This document shows positions 9,064 through 17,259 of a DNA stretch of 64,000 nt, in pieces (position 1 is the first letter of the stretch; each line of letters starts with the position of its first letter). The DNA comes from Candidatus Melainabacteria bacterium (GTDB lineage Bacteria; Cyanobacteriota; Vampirovibrionia; Obscuribacterales; Obscuribacteraceae). The stretch is taken from NCBI GenBank assembly GCA_016716405.1, contig JADJWK010000002.1, positions 1,116,001 through 1,180,000 on the forward strand, written 5' to 3'. A model generated the notes under the pieces. It was given only the letters and a program-made list of their open reading frames with translations. It was not told the origin of the DNA and did no database searches. The translations under genes were made by a program, and so were the position numbers.

Positions 9064-9714
9064 TTAAAGCTCGGAAGCCGGGCAGAGATGATTTATCGGG
9101 CATTGAGGGCAGTCCGGCTTGCGGGCGAAACAGAGGCGGCGCCCGTGCCAGATGAGGGTGATGGAAAGCTTAGACCAGTCCTTTTCTGGAAATATCTTTT
9201 GCAGGTCTTTCTCGATCTTGTACGGGTCTGTTTGACGCGTCAGACCAAGCCGCCTGGAAAGCCTCTGGACGTGGGTGTCGACAGTCCAGCCCGGGACCGA
9301 ATAAGCGACCCCGAGCACCACATTGGCGGTTTTGCGCCCCACCCCCGGCAGGCTGGTCAGCTCTTCGAGGGTAGAGGGCACCTCCCCGTCGAAGCGCTCC
9401 ACAAGAGCCATGGCGCAGCTCTGGATATTTTTCGCCTTGGCATTGAAATAGCCGGTGGGGCGAATGATTTTCTTGATCTCCTCCAGGGGCGCTTCGGCAA
9501 GGTCCCGGGCGGTGGGAAAGCGGCTGAAGAGCTCCGGGGTGACTTTATTGACCTGGATGTCGGTGGTCTGGGCCGACATGATCACGGCGGTCAGAAGCTG
9601 GAAGGTGGAGTCGAAAGTCAGCTCGCAATCGGCATCGGGGTAGAGCTCGCAGAGCTTCTCCGCCATATCCAGGGCGGTTTTACGGGATACCAGTCTGGGC
9701 TTTTTCTCTTTCAA
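9064..9714 (-). CDS. nth: Endonuclease III (DNA glycosylase/AP lyase)
   Basis: This 216-residue enzyme removes oxidised pyrimidines from DNA in base excision repair. The helix-hairpin-helix LPGVGRKTANVVLG (about residues 115-128) carries the catalytic Lys, and the catalytic Asp is in VDTHVQRLSRRLGL. The C-terminus has the [4Fe-4S] spacing C-x6-C-x2-C-x5-C (CFARKPDCPQCPINHLCP). Length is typical. The start is TTG at 9714, overlapping the ispE stop as TTGA, which points to translational coupling. It is the last gene of the CNNM-rsmA-ispE-nth operon. Confidence 0.96.
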   Translation of the reverse strand: MKEKKPRLVSRKTALDMAEKLCELYPDADCELTFDSTFQLLTAVIMSAQTTDIQVNKVTPELFSRFPTARDLAEAPLEEIKKIIRPTGYFNAKAKNIQSCAMALVERFDGEVPSTLEELTSLPGVGRKTANVVLGVAYSVPGWTVDTHVQRLSRRLGLTRQTDPYKIEKDLQKIFPEKDWSKLSITLIWHGRRLCFARKPDCPQCPINHLCPASEL

Positions 9715-10703
9715 TCGACGATTGTGCCTCGCTCTCTCGATTCGGCCACGAATATATCCAGGCGTCCGTGCCTGTAGTAAGGCGCATCCTGGCGTTCTTT
9801 TCGCAAAGGGTCGCTGGCCAGCATGCGCTTGATATAACGACCATGCTCGCGGCTTGCCACCAGTCCGAAAAGGGTGGGCCCGCTGCCGGTGACATTGGCG
9901 GTGAAACAGCCGAGCTCGAGCATTCTGTCCCGCAAGCCGGCAAGCTCCGGGTGCCTGTGGAAGAGAACCGGCTCGAAGTCATTTCCCACTCTTGCCACCA
10001 GCGTCTCCAGATTCCCTTCCCGGAGGGACTCCGCCAGCTTGCCTGCCGGTATTGCGGCGGAGCCGGAGTCTCTGCCGGCGACGAACTCGTCGAAGCTTTT
10101 ATAGAGGCCGGGGGTGGATATGGAAAGATTGCGCGGTTTTACAATCAGGAAAAAGAGCTTGTGTTCGTGCTCGATGTCCTCGAGGCGGTCGCCCCGGTGC
10201 GTGCCCAGACAGGTACCTCCCCGGATGGCGAAGGGGACGTCGGCGCCGAGCCTGGCCCCCAGCTCCAGCAGTCTTTCTATGCCGAGCCGGTCGCCCATGA
10301 TTCGATCGAGAGCGGCCAGGGTGGCGGCGGCATCAGCGCTGCCGCCGGCCATGCCGGCACCGATCGGAATCTCTTTGACGATGTCGACTTTCAGAGAAAG
10401 CTTGCCGATCTCCGGGACCTCTTGCCTGTAGAGGTCCACGGCCCTGGCTATGAGATTGCTGCCGTCCAGGGGAAAATCGCCAGACACTTTGCTGTCGATG
10501 CGGCCGAAGATGATACCGCCCCCGGCGCTATCATCACTGACCGAGATCGTGATCGAGTCTTCCAGATCGACCGATTGAAGCACTGTCTCGACCTGGTGAT
10601 AGCCATCGTTCATTAGGCCCAGTATGCGGAAGCTCAGATTCAGTTTGGCCCTGCCTGTAGCTCTGGCGCTCGCGATTGCTATCGATTTCTGACTCTGATT
10701 CAT
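9711..10703 (-). CDS. ispE: 4-diphosphocytidyl-2-C-methyl-D-erythritol kinase
   Basis: This 330-residue GHMP kinase phosphorylates CDP-methylerythritol in the non-mevalonate (MEP) isoprenoid pathway. Signatures are GRAKLNLSFRILG near the N-terminus, the ATP-binding GHMP loop PIGAGMAGGSADAAATL (about residues 96-112) and GADVPFAIRGGT (about 152). It is slightly longer than the usual 280-300 residues. The start is ATG 10703, overlapping the rsmA stop by 4 bp (ATGA), and its own stop overlaps the nth start. The rsmA-ispE pairing is also common elsewhere in bacteria. Confidence 0.95.
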   Translation of the reverse strand: MNQSQKSIAIASARATGRAKLNLSFRILGLMNDGYHQVETVLQSVDLEDSITISVSDDSAGGGIIFGRIDSKVSGDFPLDGSNLIARAVDLYRQEVPEIGKLSLKVDIVKEIPIGAGMAGGSADAAATLAALDRIMGDRLGIERLLELGARLGADVPFAIRGGTCLGTHRGDRLEDIEHEHKLFFLIVKPRNLSISTPGLYKSFDEFVAGRDSGSAAIPAGKLAESLREGNLETLVARVGNDFEPVLFHRHPELAGLRDRMLELGCFTANVTGSGPTLFGLVASREHGRYIKRMLASDPLRKERQDAPYYRHGRLDIFVAESRERGTIVD

Positions 10704-11566
10704 TTCTGGAGGGCGGCCAGGGCATCGGTGATCATGCCGAACTGGACCAGGCTCAGATCCTCGGCTCTAGCCAGGGGGTTTATCTTGAGCGAGCGCAGGA
10801 TATCCGAGATCTCTCGATCGCTGAGCTTCAAAAAGCCCAGGTTGTTCTTGAGCATTTTCCGGCGTTGCTTGAAACCGCACCGGACTATGGTGCGCAGCAG
10901 GGAGTGATCGCTGGAGGCGAGCTTCACCGGTGGTGCCGGATGGGGCTTCAACCTGACCACAGCCGAGGTAATCTCGGGCCGGGGCAGAAAGCATTCGGGA
11001 GGGACTTTGAATAGCAGCTCGGCATCGAAATAGTAGTCTTTCAAGACCGTCAGCTGGGAATAGTCTTTGCCTCCCGGTCTGGCCACCAGGCGCTCGGCTA
11101 CCTCGAGCTGGACAGTCATTACCACTTCTTCGACCTTTGCGAGCCAGGGTCTGGGCTTGCCGATCTCGCCGAAGATCCGGGAGATGATCGGGCTGGTTAT
11201 CTGATAGGGTATGTTCCCGGCAATTTTCACCCTGGTATCAGGCAGGCTTCCCAGGTCGAAACTGAGAAAGTCACCGTGAACGATACTGACATTGGATCGC
11301 TCCCTGAATTTGTCGGTGAGGCGCAGATAGAGCCTCTCGTCGAGCTCGATGGCGGTGATGCGGGCACCGCTTGCCGCCAGGGCACTGGTGAGAAAGCCGA
11401 GACCGGCTCCGATTTCGATTATGTGATCGGAAGCGGCTGGATTGACGGCTTCGACAATCCGATCGAGACGTCCGGCATCGACGAAGAAATTCTGTCCGAG
11501 TTTCTTGTTGGCTGTCAGCCTGCGGGCTTCCCTGACTAATTCCTCGCTTCTCTTCTCCCCGGACAA
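10700..11566 (-). CDS. rsmA: 16S rRNA dimethyladenosine transferase RsmA/KsgA
   Basis: This 288-residue SAM-dependent methyltransferase makes the two adjacent N6-dimethyladenosines near the 3' end of 16S rRNA. It has KKLGQNFFVD at about 22-31, SAM motif I IEIGAGLGFLT near 50, acidic residue IELDE and the adenine-site motif NIPYQI (NLPYxI type). The C-terminal part resembles the family small domain. The start is TTG at 11566, one base after the stop of the CNNM protein. It overlaps ispE by 4 bp. Confidence 0.95.
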   Translation of the reverse strand: MSGEKRSEELVREARRLTANKKLGQNFFVDAGRLDRIVEAVNPAASDHIIEIGAGLGFLTSALAASGARITAIELDERLYLRLTDKFRERSNVSIVHGDFLSFDLGSLPDTRVKIAGNIPYQITSPIISRIFGEIGKPRPWLAKVEEVVMTVQLEVAERLVARPGGKDYSQLTVLKDYYFDAELLFKVPPECFLPRPEITSAVVRLKPHPAPPVKLASSDHSLLRTIVRCGFKQRRKMLKNNLGFLKLSDREISDILRSLKINPLARAEDLSLVQFGMITDALAALQK

Positions 11567-11567
11567 T

Positions 11568-13016
11568 TCAGGAGCTGGCCTCCAGTGAGCTTACCGAGTC
11601 TTCGCCTCTGGCGGCTTTATGTTTTTTCGAGGAGCTGCCGTTCGGGCTCTCTTCGGCGATGGTTCCGGCTCCGTCCTCGTCGTCTTCCTGCTCGTCGGGA
11701 TCCTTGCGGATCAGCTTGAGCTTGATTATCCGGTGCCTGTCGGCTTCTTCGATGCGGAGGGTATAGTCGCCGGCCTCCACCTCATCGCCCACCGAGGGCT
11801 CGTGACCGAGCTGGCCGAATACGTGGCCGCCCAGAGTATTGAACTGCTCGTCCTCGATAGCCAGATCGAGCATCTCGTTGACTTCCTCGAGGGTGATCCT
11901 GGCATCTATGATGGTGCCTTCTTCCGATTCCAGAATCATCTCTTCGACGATATCGTGCTCGTCGGCAATATCGCCCACCAGCTCCTCCAGGAGGTCCTCG
12001 AAGGTGACCACGCCCTCGGTGCCGCCGTGCTCGTCCACGACTATCGCCATATGAGTCTTGGTTTTCTTGAACTCGGTGAGCAGGTCCTGGAGACCTTTAT
12101 TTTCCGGGACGATCAGTATGGGTCTGGCGAGCTCCCGGACTGGAAGCTTCTCTTTGCCCTCGACGTAGGCTCTCATGCCGTCTCTTATATGGATCAGGCC
12201 GAATATCGAGTCGATGCCCTCCTCGTAGATGGGAATCCGGGAATGTCCGTGCTTGAGAGCCAGATCCACCATGTCGCTCACCGGGTGATCTGCCGCCATC
12301 ACGATCATGTCCCTTCGCGGAGTCATGATCTCGCTTGCTACCGTGTCGGCGAACTCGAAGACGCTATGGATCATCTCCTCCTCGCCTTCCTCCAGCACGC
12401 CTTCTTCGTGGCTGGCGGAGACCAGCATCTTGAGCTCGTCTTCGGAGTGGACCAGGTGGTGACCGTGAGGATCCGAGATCTTGAAGATTTTAAGCGTATA
12501 CCTGACCACATTGTTCATGACGATCAGAAGCGGCTTGGTGAGCAGGCACCAGAAGTGCATGGGATATATGGTCCAGAGGATAACCTGCTCCGCCCGGTTG
12601 AAAGTCAGGGTCTTGGGGAGAATCTCGCCCCAGACTGTCTGCAGAAAAGCGGTGATGGTGAAAACCAGGGTATAGCAGATGACCTGGCCGGTGAGGATGA
12701 GGTCCGGGCTCCAGGAGAGACCCGGCCCGATGTCCGCCAGCCAGTGGGATAGCCGCTCGGCGAAAGCCTGCTCGCCCACGGCACCGACGATGAGCATGGC
12801 GAGGGTTATACCGAGCTGGCCGCCGGTTATGAATGTGTCGGGGTCATCGAGGTAGATCTGGACTTTCCGGGCGAGGGTGCCGCCCTTCTCGGCCAGTTCG
12901 TCTATCCTCGTTCGTCTCACTCTGGCAAGAGCCATCTCGGCAGCTACGAAGAAGGCATTGAGCAGAGTCAGAACCACTATCAGCAGGATGATAATTGCGA
13001 GCTCTTGTAAAGTCAT
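11568..13016 (-). CDS. CNNM/CorC-family membrane protein with CBS pair
   Basis: This 482-residue protein has an N-terminal CNNM (DUF21) domain with about three or four membrane helices (LAIIILLIVVLTLLNAFFVAAEMALA; LILTGQVICYTLVFTITAF). It continues with a pair of CBS domains from about 215 (MTPRRDMIVMAADHPVSDMV; MAIVVDEHGGTEGVVTFEDLLEELVGDI) and a CorC_HlyC domain to about 440. The final 45 residues are acidic and Ser/Lys-rich. Relatives export Mg2+ or Co2+, or bind ATP through the CBS pair. Older 'hemolysin C' names are misleading. It is the first gene of the four-gene leftward operon, so the promoter should lie in 13017-13388. Confidence 0.9.
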   Translation of the reverse strand: MTLQELAIIILLIVVLTLLNAFFVAAEMALARVRRTRIDELAEKGGTLARKVQIYLDDPDTFITGGQLGITLAMLIVGAVGEQAFAERLSHWLADIGPGLSWSPDLILTGQVICYTLVFTITAFLQTVWGEILPKTLTFNRAEQVILWTIYPMHFWCLLTKPLLIVMNNVVRYTLKIFKISDPHGHHLVHSEDELKMLVSASHEEGVLEEGEEEMIHSVFEFADTVASEIMTPRRDMIVMAADHPVSDMVDLALKHGHSRIPIYEEGIDSIFGLIHIRDGMRAYVEGKEKLPVRELARPILIVPENKGLQDLLTEFKKTKTHMAIVVDEHGGTEGVVTFEDLLEELVGDIADEHDIVEEMILESEEGTIIDARITLEEVNEMLDLAIEDEQFNTLGGHVFGQLGHEPSVGDEVEAGDYTLRIEEADRHRIIKLKLIRKDPDEQEDDEDGAGTIAEESPNGSSSKKHKAARGEDSVSSLEASS

Positions 13017-13295
13017 GATCGGCGCAAGTCAGACAGGCGCCATTGTGCCCTCCTCTAAGCCGACCTCAGACCCGATGAGATCCCGGCACCACCAATGGGG
13101 AGGTTCGTCGCTGCTTTCGCAAGAGCCGGTGCTATGAGGTTCTTCCATCACTTTCCTGAGCTGACTGCAATCAAAAATCAGAGAAAATCCTTTATTATCC
13201 GCCGCTGAGTACGCCAGGGCTGGCTAATTAAACCAATCCTATCATAAGCTCCTGTATTTGTAATCAAGAGGTGCTTAACAGAGTTATCCTTTATC

Positions 13296-13333
13296 AACCT
13301 CGGCGGGCGCCGGGCGAGGTTATCGAGGTTATC
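13296..13333. repeat. CGAGGTTAT tandem and inverted repeat between divergent genes
   Basis: In the 372-bp divergent gap 13017-13388, CGAGGTTAT occurs twice in tandem (13315-13323, 13324-13332). The inverted form AACCTCG lies at 13296-13302, so a stem with 7-bp arms can form around a GC-rich loop. The gap also holds an AT-rich stretch (about 13225-13265) that may contain promoters for the CNNM operon and for the secreted protein at 13389. I see no gene in the gap. Confidence 0.5.
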
Positions 13334-13388
13334 AAGGATTTAGAAAAGCGCCGGCCGGGAGCTTCGCCCTGTGTGAGATAATCGCCGC

Positions 13389-13931
13389 ATGCTGAAAACC
13401 CGTGCTCTTTTCGCTCTCTGCCTCTCCTTCCTGGTCACCGGTCTTGCCCCGGGCATACCGGCCGGCGCTGCGGACGGTCATGGCAGGCAGGACAATTCCG
13501 GGCGCAAGCTGGCGGTTCTCACCGCGGCCCCTGCGGAAGACGTCTCCGAAGAGCGCGAACTGGTGATCGATCTATCAGCCACCCGGGCCGGTCGCCTTCT
13601 CAATAAGCTCGGCAGTAGCGTATTTCCGGATTTCGAGACGAGACCAATCAATTTCAACCTCCCGGAGCTGCCTGCGGAGCTTCGCACCCTGACACAGGAG
13701 TGCCGGACGACTGGCAGCGCCACTGTGGGCTATCTTCGGGACCATGCTGTGCAGCTTGGCTCCTGGCTCGCTCAGTACATGCGTCAGATGGCGAGCCCAC
13801 CCAGGGTGAGCCCGCTCACCGCTCCCTACCGGATCGATCGCGACCGCCTGGTGCCTTCCGATATCGGCGAGCGAACCAGCGGCCGCTTTGTCACCAGCGA
13901 GGGCCGGCTCAAGACTGTGGTGGCTCGCTGA
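13389..13931 (+). CDS. Exported protein of unknown function
   Basis: This 180-residue protein starts at ATG 13389. Residues 1-27 are a clear signal peptide (ALFALCLSFLVTGLAPGIPAGA). The mature part has no family that I recognise; it contains SATRAGRLLNKLGSSVFPDF and a single Cys. It is encoded alone in the rightward direction, and its last 23 bp overlap the 3' end of the convergent DUF4013 gene. Confidence 0.65.
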   Translation: MLKTRALFALCLSFLVTGLAPGIPAGAADGHGRQDNSGRKLAVLTAAPAEDVSEERELVIDLSATRAGRLLNKLGSSVFPDFETRPINFNLPELPAELRTLTQECRTTGSATVGYLRDHAVQLGSWLAQYMRQMASPPRVSPLTAPYRIDRDRLVPSDIGERTSGRFVTSEGRLKTVVAR

Positions 13932-14682
13932 GCTCTCTTTCTTCGATCTTTTCCCCTCTTGCCCAGGCCTGAGCCATGAGGACGGCGCCCAGGAGCTGGG
14001 CGCAGAATAGAGTGGAGGGGATGAAGAAAATCCCGACCAGGGTGAGCACGGGCACCACCAGCGCGAGCAGGACGAGACCGAGACCGATGAGCCAGGCGCA
14101 GAGGAAATCGCCGGGCTCTTCTTTGATGCGGGCCAGCACCGTGGAGAACTCGAAGCCGGCGGTCATGGTCTCTTTCTCGGCGAAATTGGCCATGAGGACG
14201 CAAGTGAAGAAATGCTGGAGCAGAGTGATTGCGCTGATACCGATAATGGTGGCAAGCGCGTAATAGATGAAAAACGGTCCGACAGCCTGTATCGAGCTCA
14301 GGGCTACACCGATGATCAATGCCGTCATGATCTGGGTGCAGGTGAGAAGCAGGAAGCCGGTGGCGATGGCTATCCAGCTCATTCCAGAAATGAATAGATC
14401 GGGCACGTCGCTCCAGTCCGGAAGCCGGGCGCTCTGATCTCTTATCTTGACTCGCATGACTCTGAGAATGTAGCCGGTATTCAGGGCCCAGAGCGAGACC
14501 GAAAGGGGAATCGCCAGGGGGAAAAGAAAGAGGAGCATCGAGGAGGCGTAAAAGACCCCTCCCAGCGCTGTCTTGAAGAGCCATTCCCTGTCCCGGAAAT
14601 AGCGAGAGAGGGCGCGGTCCGGATCGAGTCCCCGGGACTCCGCTACCGCCGTACCGGTCTCTTTATCGTCCAGCACGCGCAC
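13909..14682 (-). CDS. DUF4013-like multi-pass membrane protein
   Basis: This 257-residue membrane protein starts at GTG 14682. A cytoplasmic N-terminus leads to helix pairs FYASSMLLFLFPLAIPLSVSL, ISGMSWIAIATGFLLLTCTQIMTALIIGVAL, YYALATIIGISAITLLQHFF and FLCAWLIGLGLVLLALVVPVLTLVGIFFI. The phrase LPDWSDVPDLFISGM matches the DUF4013 pattern. Biochemical function is unknown. It overlaps the 3' end of surE by 20 bp, so the two are probably co-transcribed. Confidence 0.8.
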   Translation of the reverse strand: MRVLDDKETGTAVAESRGLDPDRALSRYFRDREWLFKTALGGVFYASSMLLFLFPLAIPLSVSLWALNTGYILRVMRVKIRDQSARLPDWSDVPDLFISGMSWIAIATGFLLLTCTQIMTALIIGVALSSIQAVGPFFIYYALATIIGISAITLLQHFFTCVLMANFAEKETMTAGFEFSTVLARIKEEPGDFLCAWLIGLGLVLLALVVPVLTLVGIFFIPSTLFCAQLLGAVLMAQAWARGEKIEERELSEPPQS

Positions 14683-15466
14683 CTCTCATCAAGTCGAGAA
14701 TGTCGGGATTCTTGTCTTGAAAGCGGTTCAGGGTGTCCCGGTCGGTCATCTGGAACGATACCGGGGTGATCGAGATCATGTCCTGGTGAATGGCGTGGGC
14801 GTCGCTCGTCTCTTTCTCGCCTTCTTTGATGGCGTGACCGGCAAGCCAGTAATAGTCGTTGCCTCTGGGATCGTGACGGTGCTCGAACCAGTCGTTGTAC
14901 ATCCTCTGCCCGAGCTCGGTGAGGCGTATGCCCGCCAGCTCCTCGAAGGAGACGGCAGGCACATTGACGTTGAGGAGGATACGGGCAGGCAGCTCCAGGG
15001 CCGGGTAGTGCTCGACGAAACGAGCCATGAATTCGGCAGCCACGTCGAAGCGTCGTGGCCTGCCCTCATGGGCGAGGCTGACGGCGATGCTTCCGACGCC
15101 CATGAACGTCCCTTCCATGGCGGCGGCGACGGTGCCCGAATAAAGGATCTCCGAGCCGAGATTGGCACCATTATTGATTCCTGAGATCACCAGATCGGGT
15201 GGCTCGCGCATCAATGTGGAGATGGCCAGCTTCACGCAGTCGCTGGGAGTGCCGGTGGTGGACCAGGCTTTCTCGATCCGTCCCTCCAGCTCCACTTCCT
15301 GAACACGTAACGGTTTGTGTAAAGTGAGGGAATGCCCGGTGGCGCTGCGCTCCCGATCCGGAGCCACCACATAGATCGAGTGCCCATCATTCTCCGAAAG
15401 ACGTCGTGCCAGCGCTCGGATGCCCGGCGCGAAAACTCCATCGTCGTTTGCTATCAGTATCTTCAA
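14663..15466 (-). CDS. surE: 5'/3'-nucleotidase SurE
   Basis: This 267-residue metal-dependent phosphatase hydrolyses nucleoside monophosphates, and polyphosphate in some species. The metal-site DD is in ILIANDDGVFAPGI at residues 3-16; other family marks are APDRERSATGHSLT, GTPSDCVKLAI and VSGINNGANLG. The start is TTG at 15466 with GGAG upstream at suitable spacing. It overlaps the following DUF4013 gene. Confidence 0.95.
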   Translation of the reverse strand: MKILIANDDGVFAPGIRALARRLSENDGHSIYVVAPDRERSATGHSLTLHKPLRVQEVELEGRIEKAWSTTGTPSDCVKLAISTLMREPPDLVISGINNGANLGSEILYSGTVAAAMEGTFMGVGSIAVSLAHEGRPRRFDVAAEFMARFVEHYPALELPARILLNVNVPAVSFEELAGIRLTELGQRMYNDWFEHRHDPRGNDYYWLAGHAIKEGEKETSDAHAIHQDMISITPVSFQMTDRDTLNRFQDKNPDILDLMRGARAGR

Positions 15467-15569
15467 AAGGTGTCTCCGTAGCTGTCGATCTTATCTTAAG
15501 CGAGGTTGCTATCCGGTAATCAAGAAAGTACCATTCTCCAGTGTAAGCATAATTTAATTGGAGATCCCG

Positions 15570-16733
15570 ATGATTGACTCCGTCTTCGAGCGGGCTGGTG
15601 AGTCGTTCTTGAACGTCATTCAACAGGCCATGGCCGAGTGTCTGAATATGAACCACCGCTATGTTTGCACGGAGCACCTCCTGATTGCTCTCACTGTCGA
15701 CCCGGAGACCCTGGCGGCGGCGGCCCTTGCCACCAACAAGATGGAGGAGGAGTCCACCAGGGCCGAGGTGGAGCGTCATTTCAAAGACCAGCCGGAATCC
15801 GAGCTCCTCTATTCGGACCGTCCGGATATCGTCGAGTCTGGTTTCCCTCAGCCCGTGGTGGCTCCCCAGTCCGTGGAGCATCCCATCGGCTTCAGCGACC
15901 TGGCGGTTCAGGCTCTTCTCAGGGCTTTCGACTACTCTCTCTATTTCGGTCAGCCGGACATCGAGCCCATACACCTGCTCCTGGCTCTGATCGACATGAG
16001 CGACGCCACCTCCAGCAAGATCTTCGACGATATGGGGGCCAATCTCACTTTCTTGCGCCGTGAGACTCTGCAACTGATGGCTTCGGAGCTCGCGGTCTAT
16101 CGCGAGCTGCCCGGATTGAGGGACTCCATGGTAAGCGGCTTGCGGGAGCTTATCGATCGTATGTACGGAGCGGTTCGCTCCCTGAATTCGCTCGGGCAAA
16201 GAAGCGGCTTGCGAATCGGCAACTTGCCAGCCCGGGCCGAGATCGTCCATCGCGTTTGCGTGGCATATTTCTCGGAGTTCCTCTGGAGCCAGGTGACTTT
16301 CCGGCGTTATCTGCTCGATGAGTCAATCTATCATTTCGCCGAGCGTACCGGTCCCCTCGACCAGGAATTGCTGGCTTCGGTGGTGTCGTCCGCCGCCCAG
16401 CACGTCAGGGAGGAGGTTCGCAGCGCCATCGAGTATATGCTGAGCAATGAGTACCGTCTTTTCGACCAGATGCTGGACGAAGCGGAATATGACGAGATCG
16501 GCAATGTCATCGAGGACCTCTGGTGGGCTCAGGGCGAAGAGATTGCGCTCAACGAGCTTTACAGCGAGGCCATGGATGATCACCGCCGCCAGCAGATGCT
16601 CGGTCTGCAAAAACGTCGTATCGAGATTTCTCAGCGCCTCGCCGAGCTCAAGGAGAAGCTTTGCGAGACCACGCGCCAGTGCTTCGAGCGCCGTTGCGTA
16701 ACCCCGGCGCCGGAGTCCAGCGATTCCGCTTGA
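15570..16733 (+). CDS. Stand-alone double Clp_N domain protein
   Basis: The ATG at 15570 is preceded by GGAG with 6-base spacing; a TTG 12 bp upstream would fall on the ribosome site itself. The 387-residue product has two ClpA/ClpB N-domain-like repeats, roughly residues 4-75 (GESFLNVIQQAMAECLNM, TEHLLIALT) and 105-165 (FSDLAVQALLRAFDYSLYF, IHLLLALIDM). A long helical region follows, ending in a UVR-like helix (QKRRIEISQRLAELKEKL). There is no AAA+ module. Clp N-domains bind substrates or adaptors, so this may be an adaptor or decoy for a Clp machine, or a signalling partner. A second Clp_N domain occurs on the kinase at 46393-47805. Confidence 0.75.
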   Translation: MIDSVFERAGESFLNVIQQAMAECLNMNHRYVCTEHLLIALTVDPETLAAAALATNKMEEESTRAEVERHFKDQPESELLYSDRPDIVESGFPQPVVAPQSVEHPIGFSDLAVQALLRAFDYSLYFGQPDIEPIHLLLALIDMSDATSSKIFDDMGANLTFLRRETLQLMASELAVYRELPGLRDSMVSGLRELIDRMYGAVRSLNSLGQRSGLRIGNLPARAEIVHRVCVAYFSEFLWSQVTFRRYLLDESIYHFAERTGPLDQELLASVVSSAAQHVREEVRSAIEYMLSNEYRLFDQMLDEAEYDEIGNVIEDLWWAQGEEIALNELYSEAMDDHRRQQMLGLQKRRIEISQRLAELKEKLCETTRQCFERRCVTPAPESSDSA

Positions 16734-16763
16734 GCGCACCGCTGCTGGTGCAATGTCGAATTC

Positions 16764-17231
16764 TCATTTGAGAATAAAAGGGCACTTCTGGCAGAAAGCC
16801 TTGGGCAGGCAGGTTGGTCTTCCCTGGATATCGAATCCCTTCTGGATGCTGCAACGCAGGCCCGACCCGCAGGCCGGGCAGACCAGATCCCGGCTGCCGG
16901 CGAGAATCGATTCGCTCAGCTCGCTCAGGACGAATCTCTCTTGCTCGGCATAAACAGGATGAGCGCCCGAATCCGGTCTGAGCTCGGACTCGAGGAGCAC
17001 GGACGGCTCGATATTGAGAGCCCTGGAGAGGACCTGCCGGTCCGAGGCGGATAGCCATGTCTCGACTCCGGCTTCGAGATCCTCGATCCTCTGCCTGCTC
17101 AGCCTGGTGGCTCTGGCGAGATCGAGCTCGGTCATATTCCGGTATTCGCGCAGTTGCTTGAGGCGCCCGGCCAGATTCTGGGCCAGCTTGATCTCGCTTG
17201 GTATCTGTCTTCTGGTTCGGGACAACGTCAT
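16764..17231 (-). CDS. HTH (XRE-like) regulator with C-terminal zinc ribbon
   Basis: The ATG at 17231 has GGAGA just upstream; longer frames would run into the divergent gene. The 155-residue product has an XRE/Cro helix-turn-helix at about residues 22-75 (LKQLREYRNMTELDLARATRLSRQRIEDLE). The C-terminal zinc ribbon is built from CPACGSGLRC and CLPKAFCQKC. It probably binds DNA, and the paired ATCATGAT repeats immediately upstream of its own start make autoregulation likely. It is divergent from the GGDEF-pseudokinase gene, with starts 28 bp apart, so it probably controls both. Confidence 0.75.
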   Translation of the reverse strand: MTLSRTRRQIPSEIKLAQNLAGRLKQLREYRNMTELDLARATRLSRQRIEDLEAGVETWLSASDRQVLSRALNIEPSVLLESELRPDSGAHPVYAEQERFVLSELSESILAGSRDLVCPACGSGLRCSIQKGFDIQGRPTCLPKAFCQKCPFILK

Positions 17232-17249
17232 GATCTCCAAATCATGATT
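17228..17249. promoter_or_regulatory. Operator-like TCATGAT repeat between divergent starts
   Basis: TCATGAT occurs twice (17228-17234 and 17242-17248), 14 bases apart start to start. The second copy is part of the perfect 10-base palindrome AATCATGATT at 17240-17249. The repeat occupies the space between the HTH gene start (17231) and the start of 17260-18495. Repeats this placed are typical of operators for small HTH regulators; binding is inferred. Confidence 0.45.
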
Positions 17250-17259
17250 GTATATTAGA

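Noticed and set aside
16736..16751. GCACC/GGTGC hairpin between convergent genes as a terminator
   Set aside because: Only 5 bp with no T-tract on either side.
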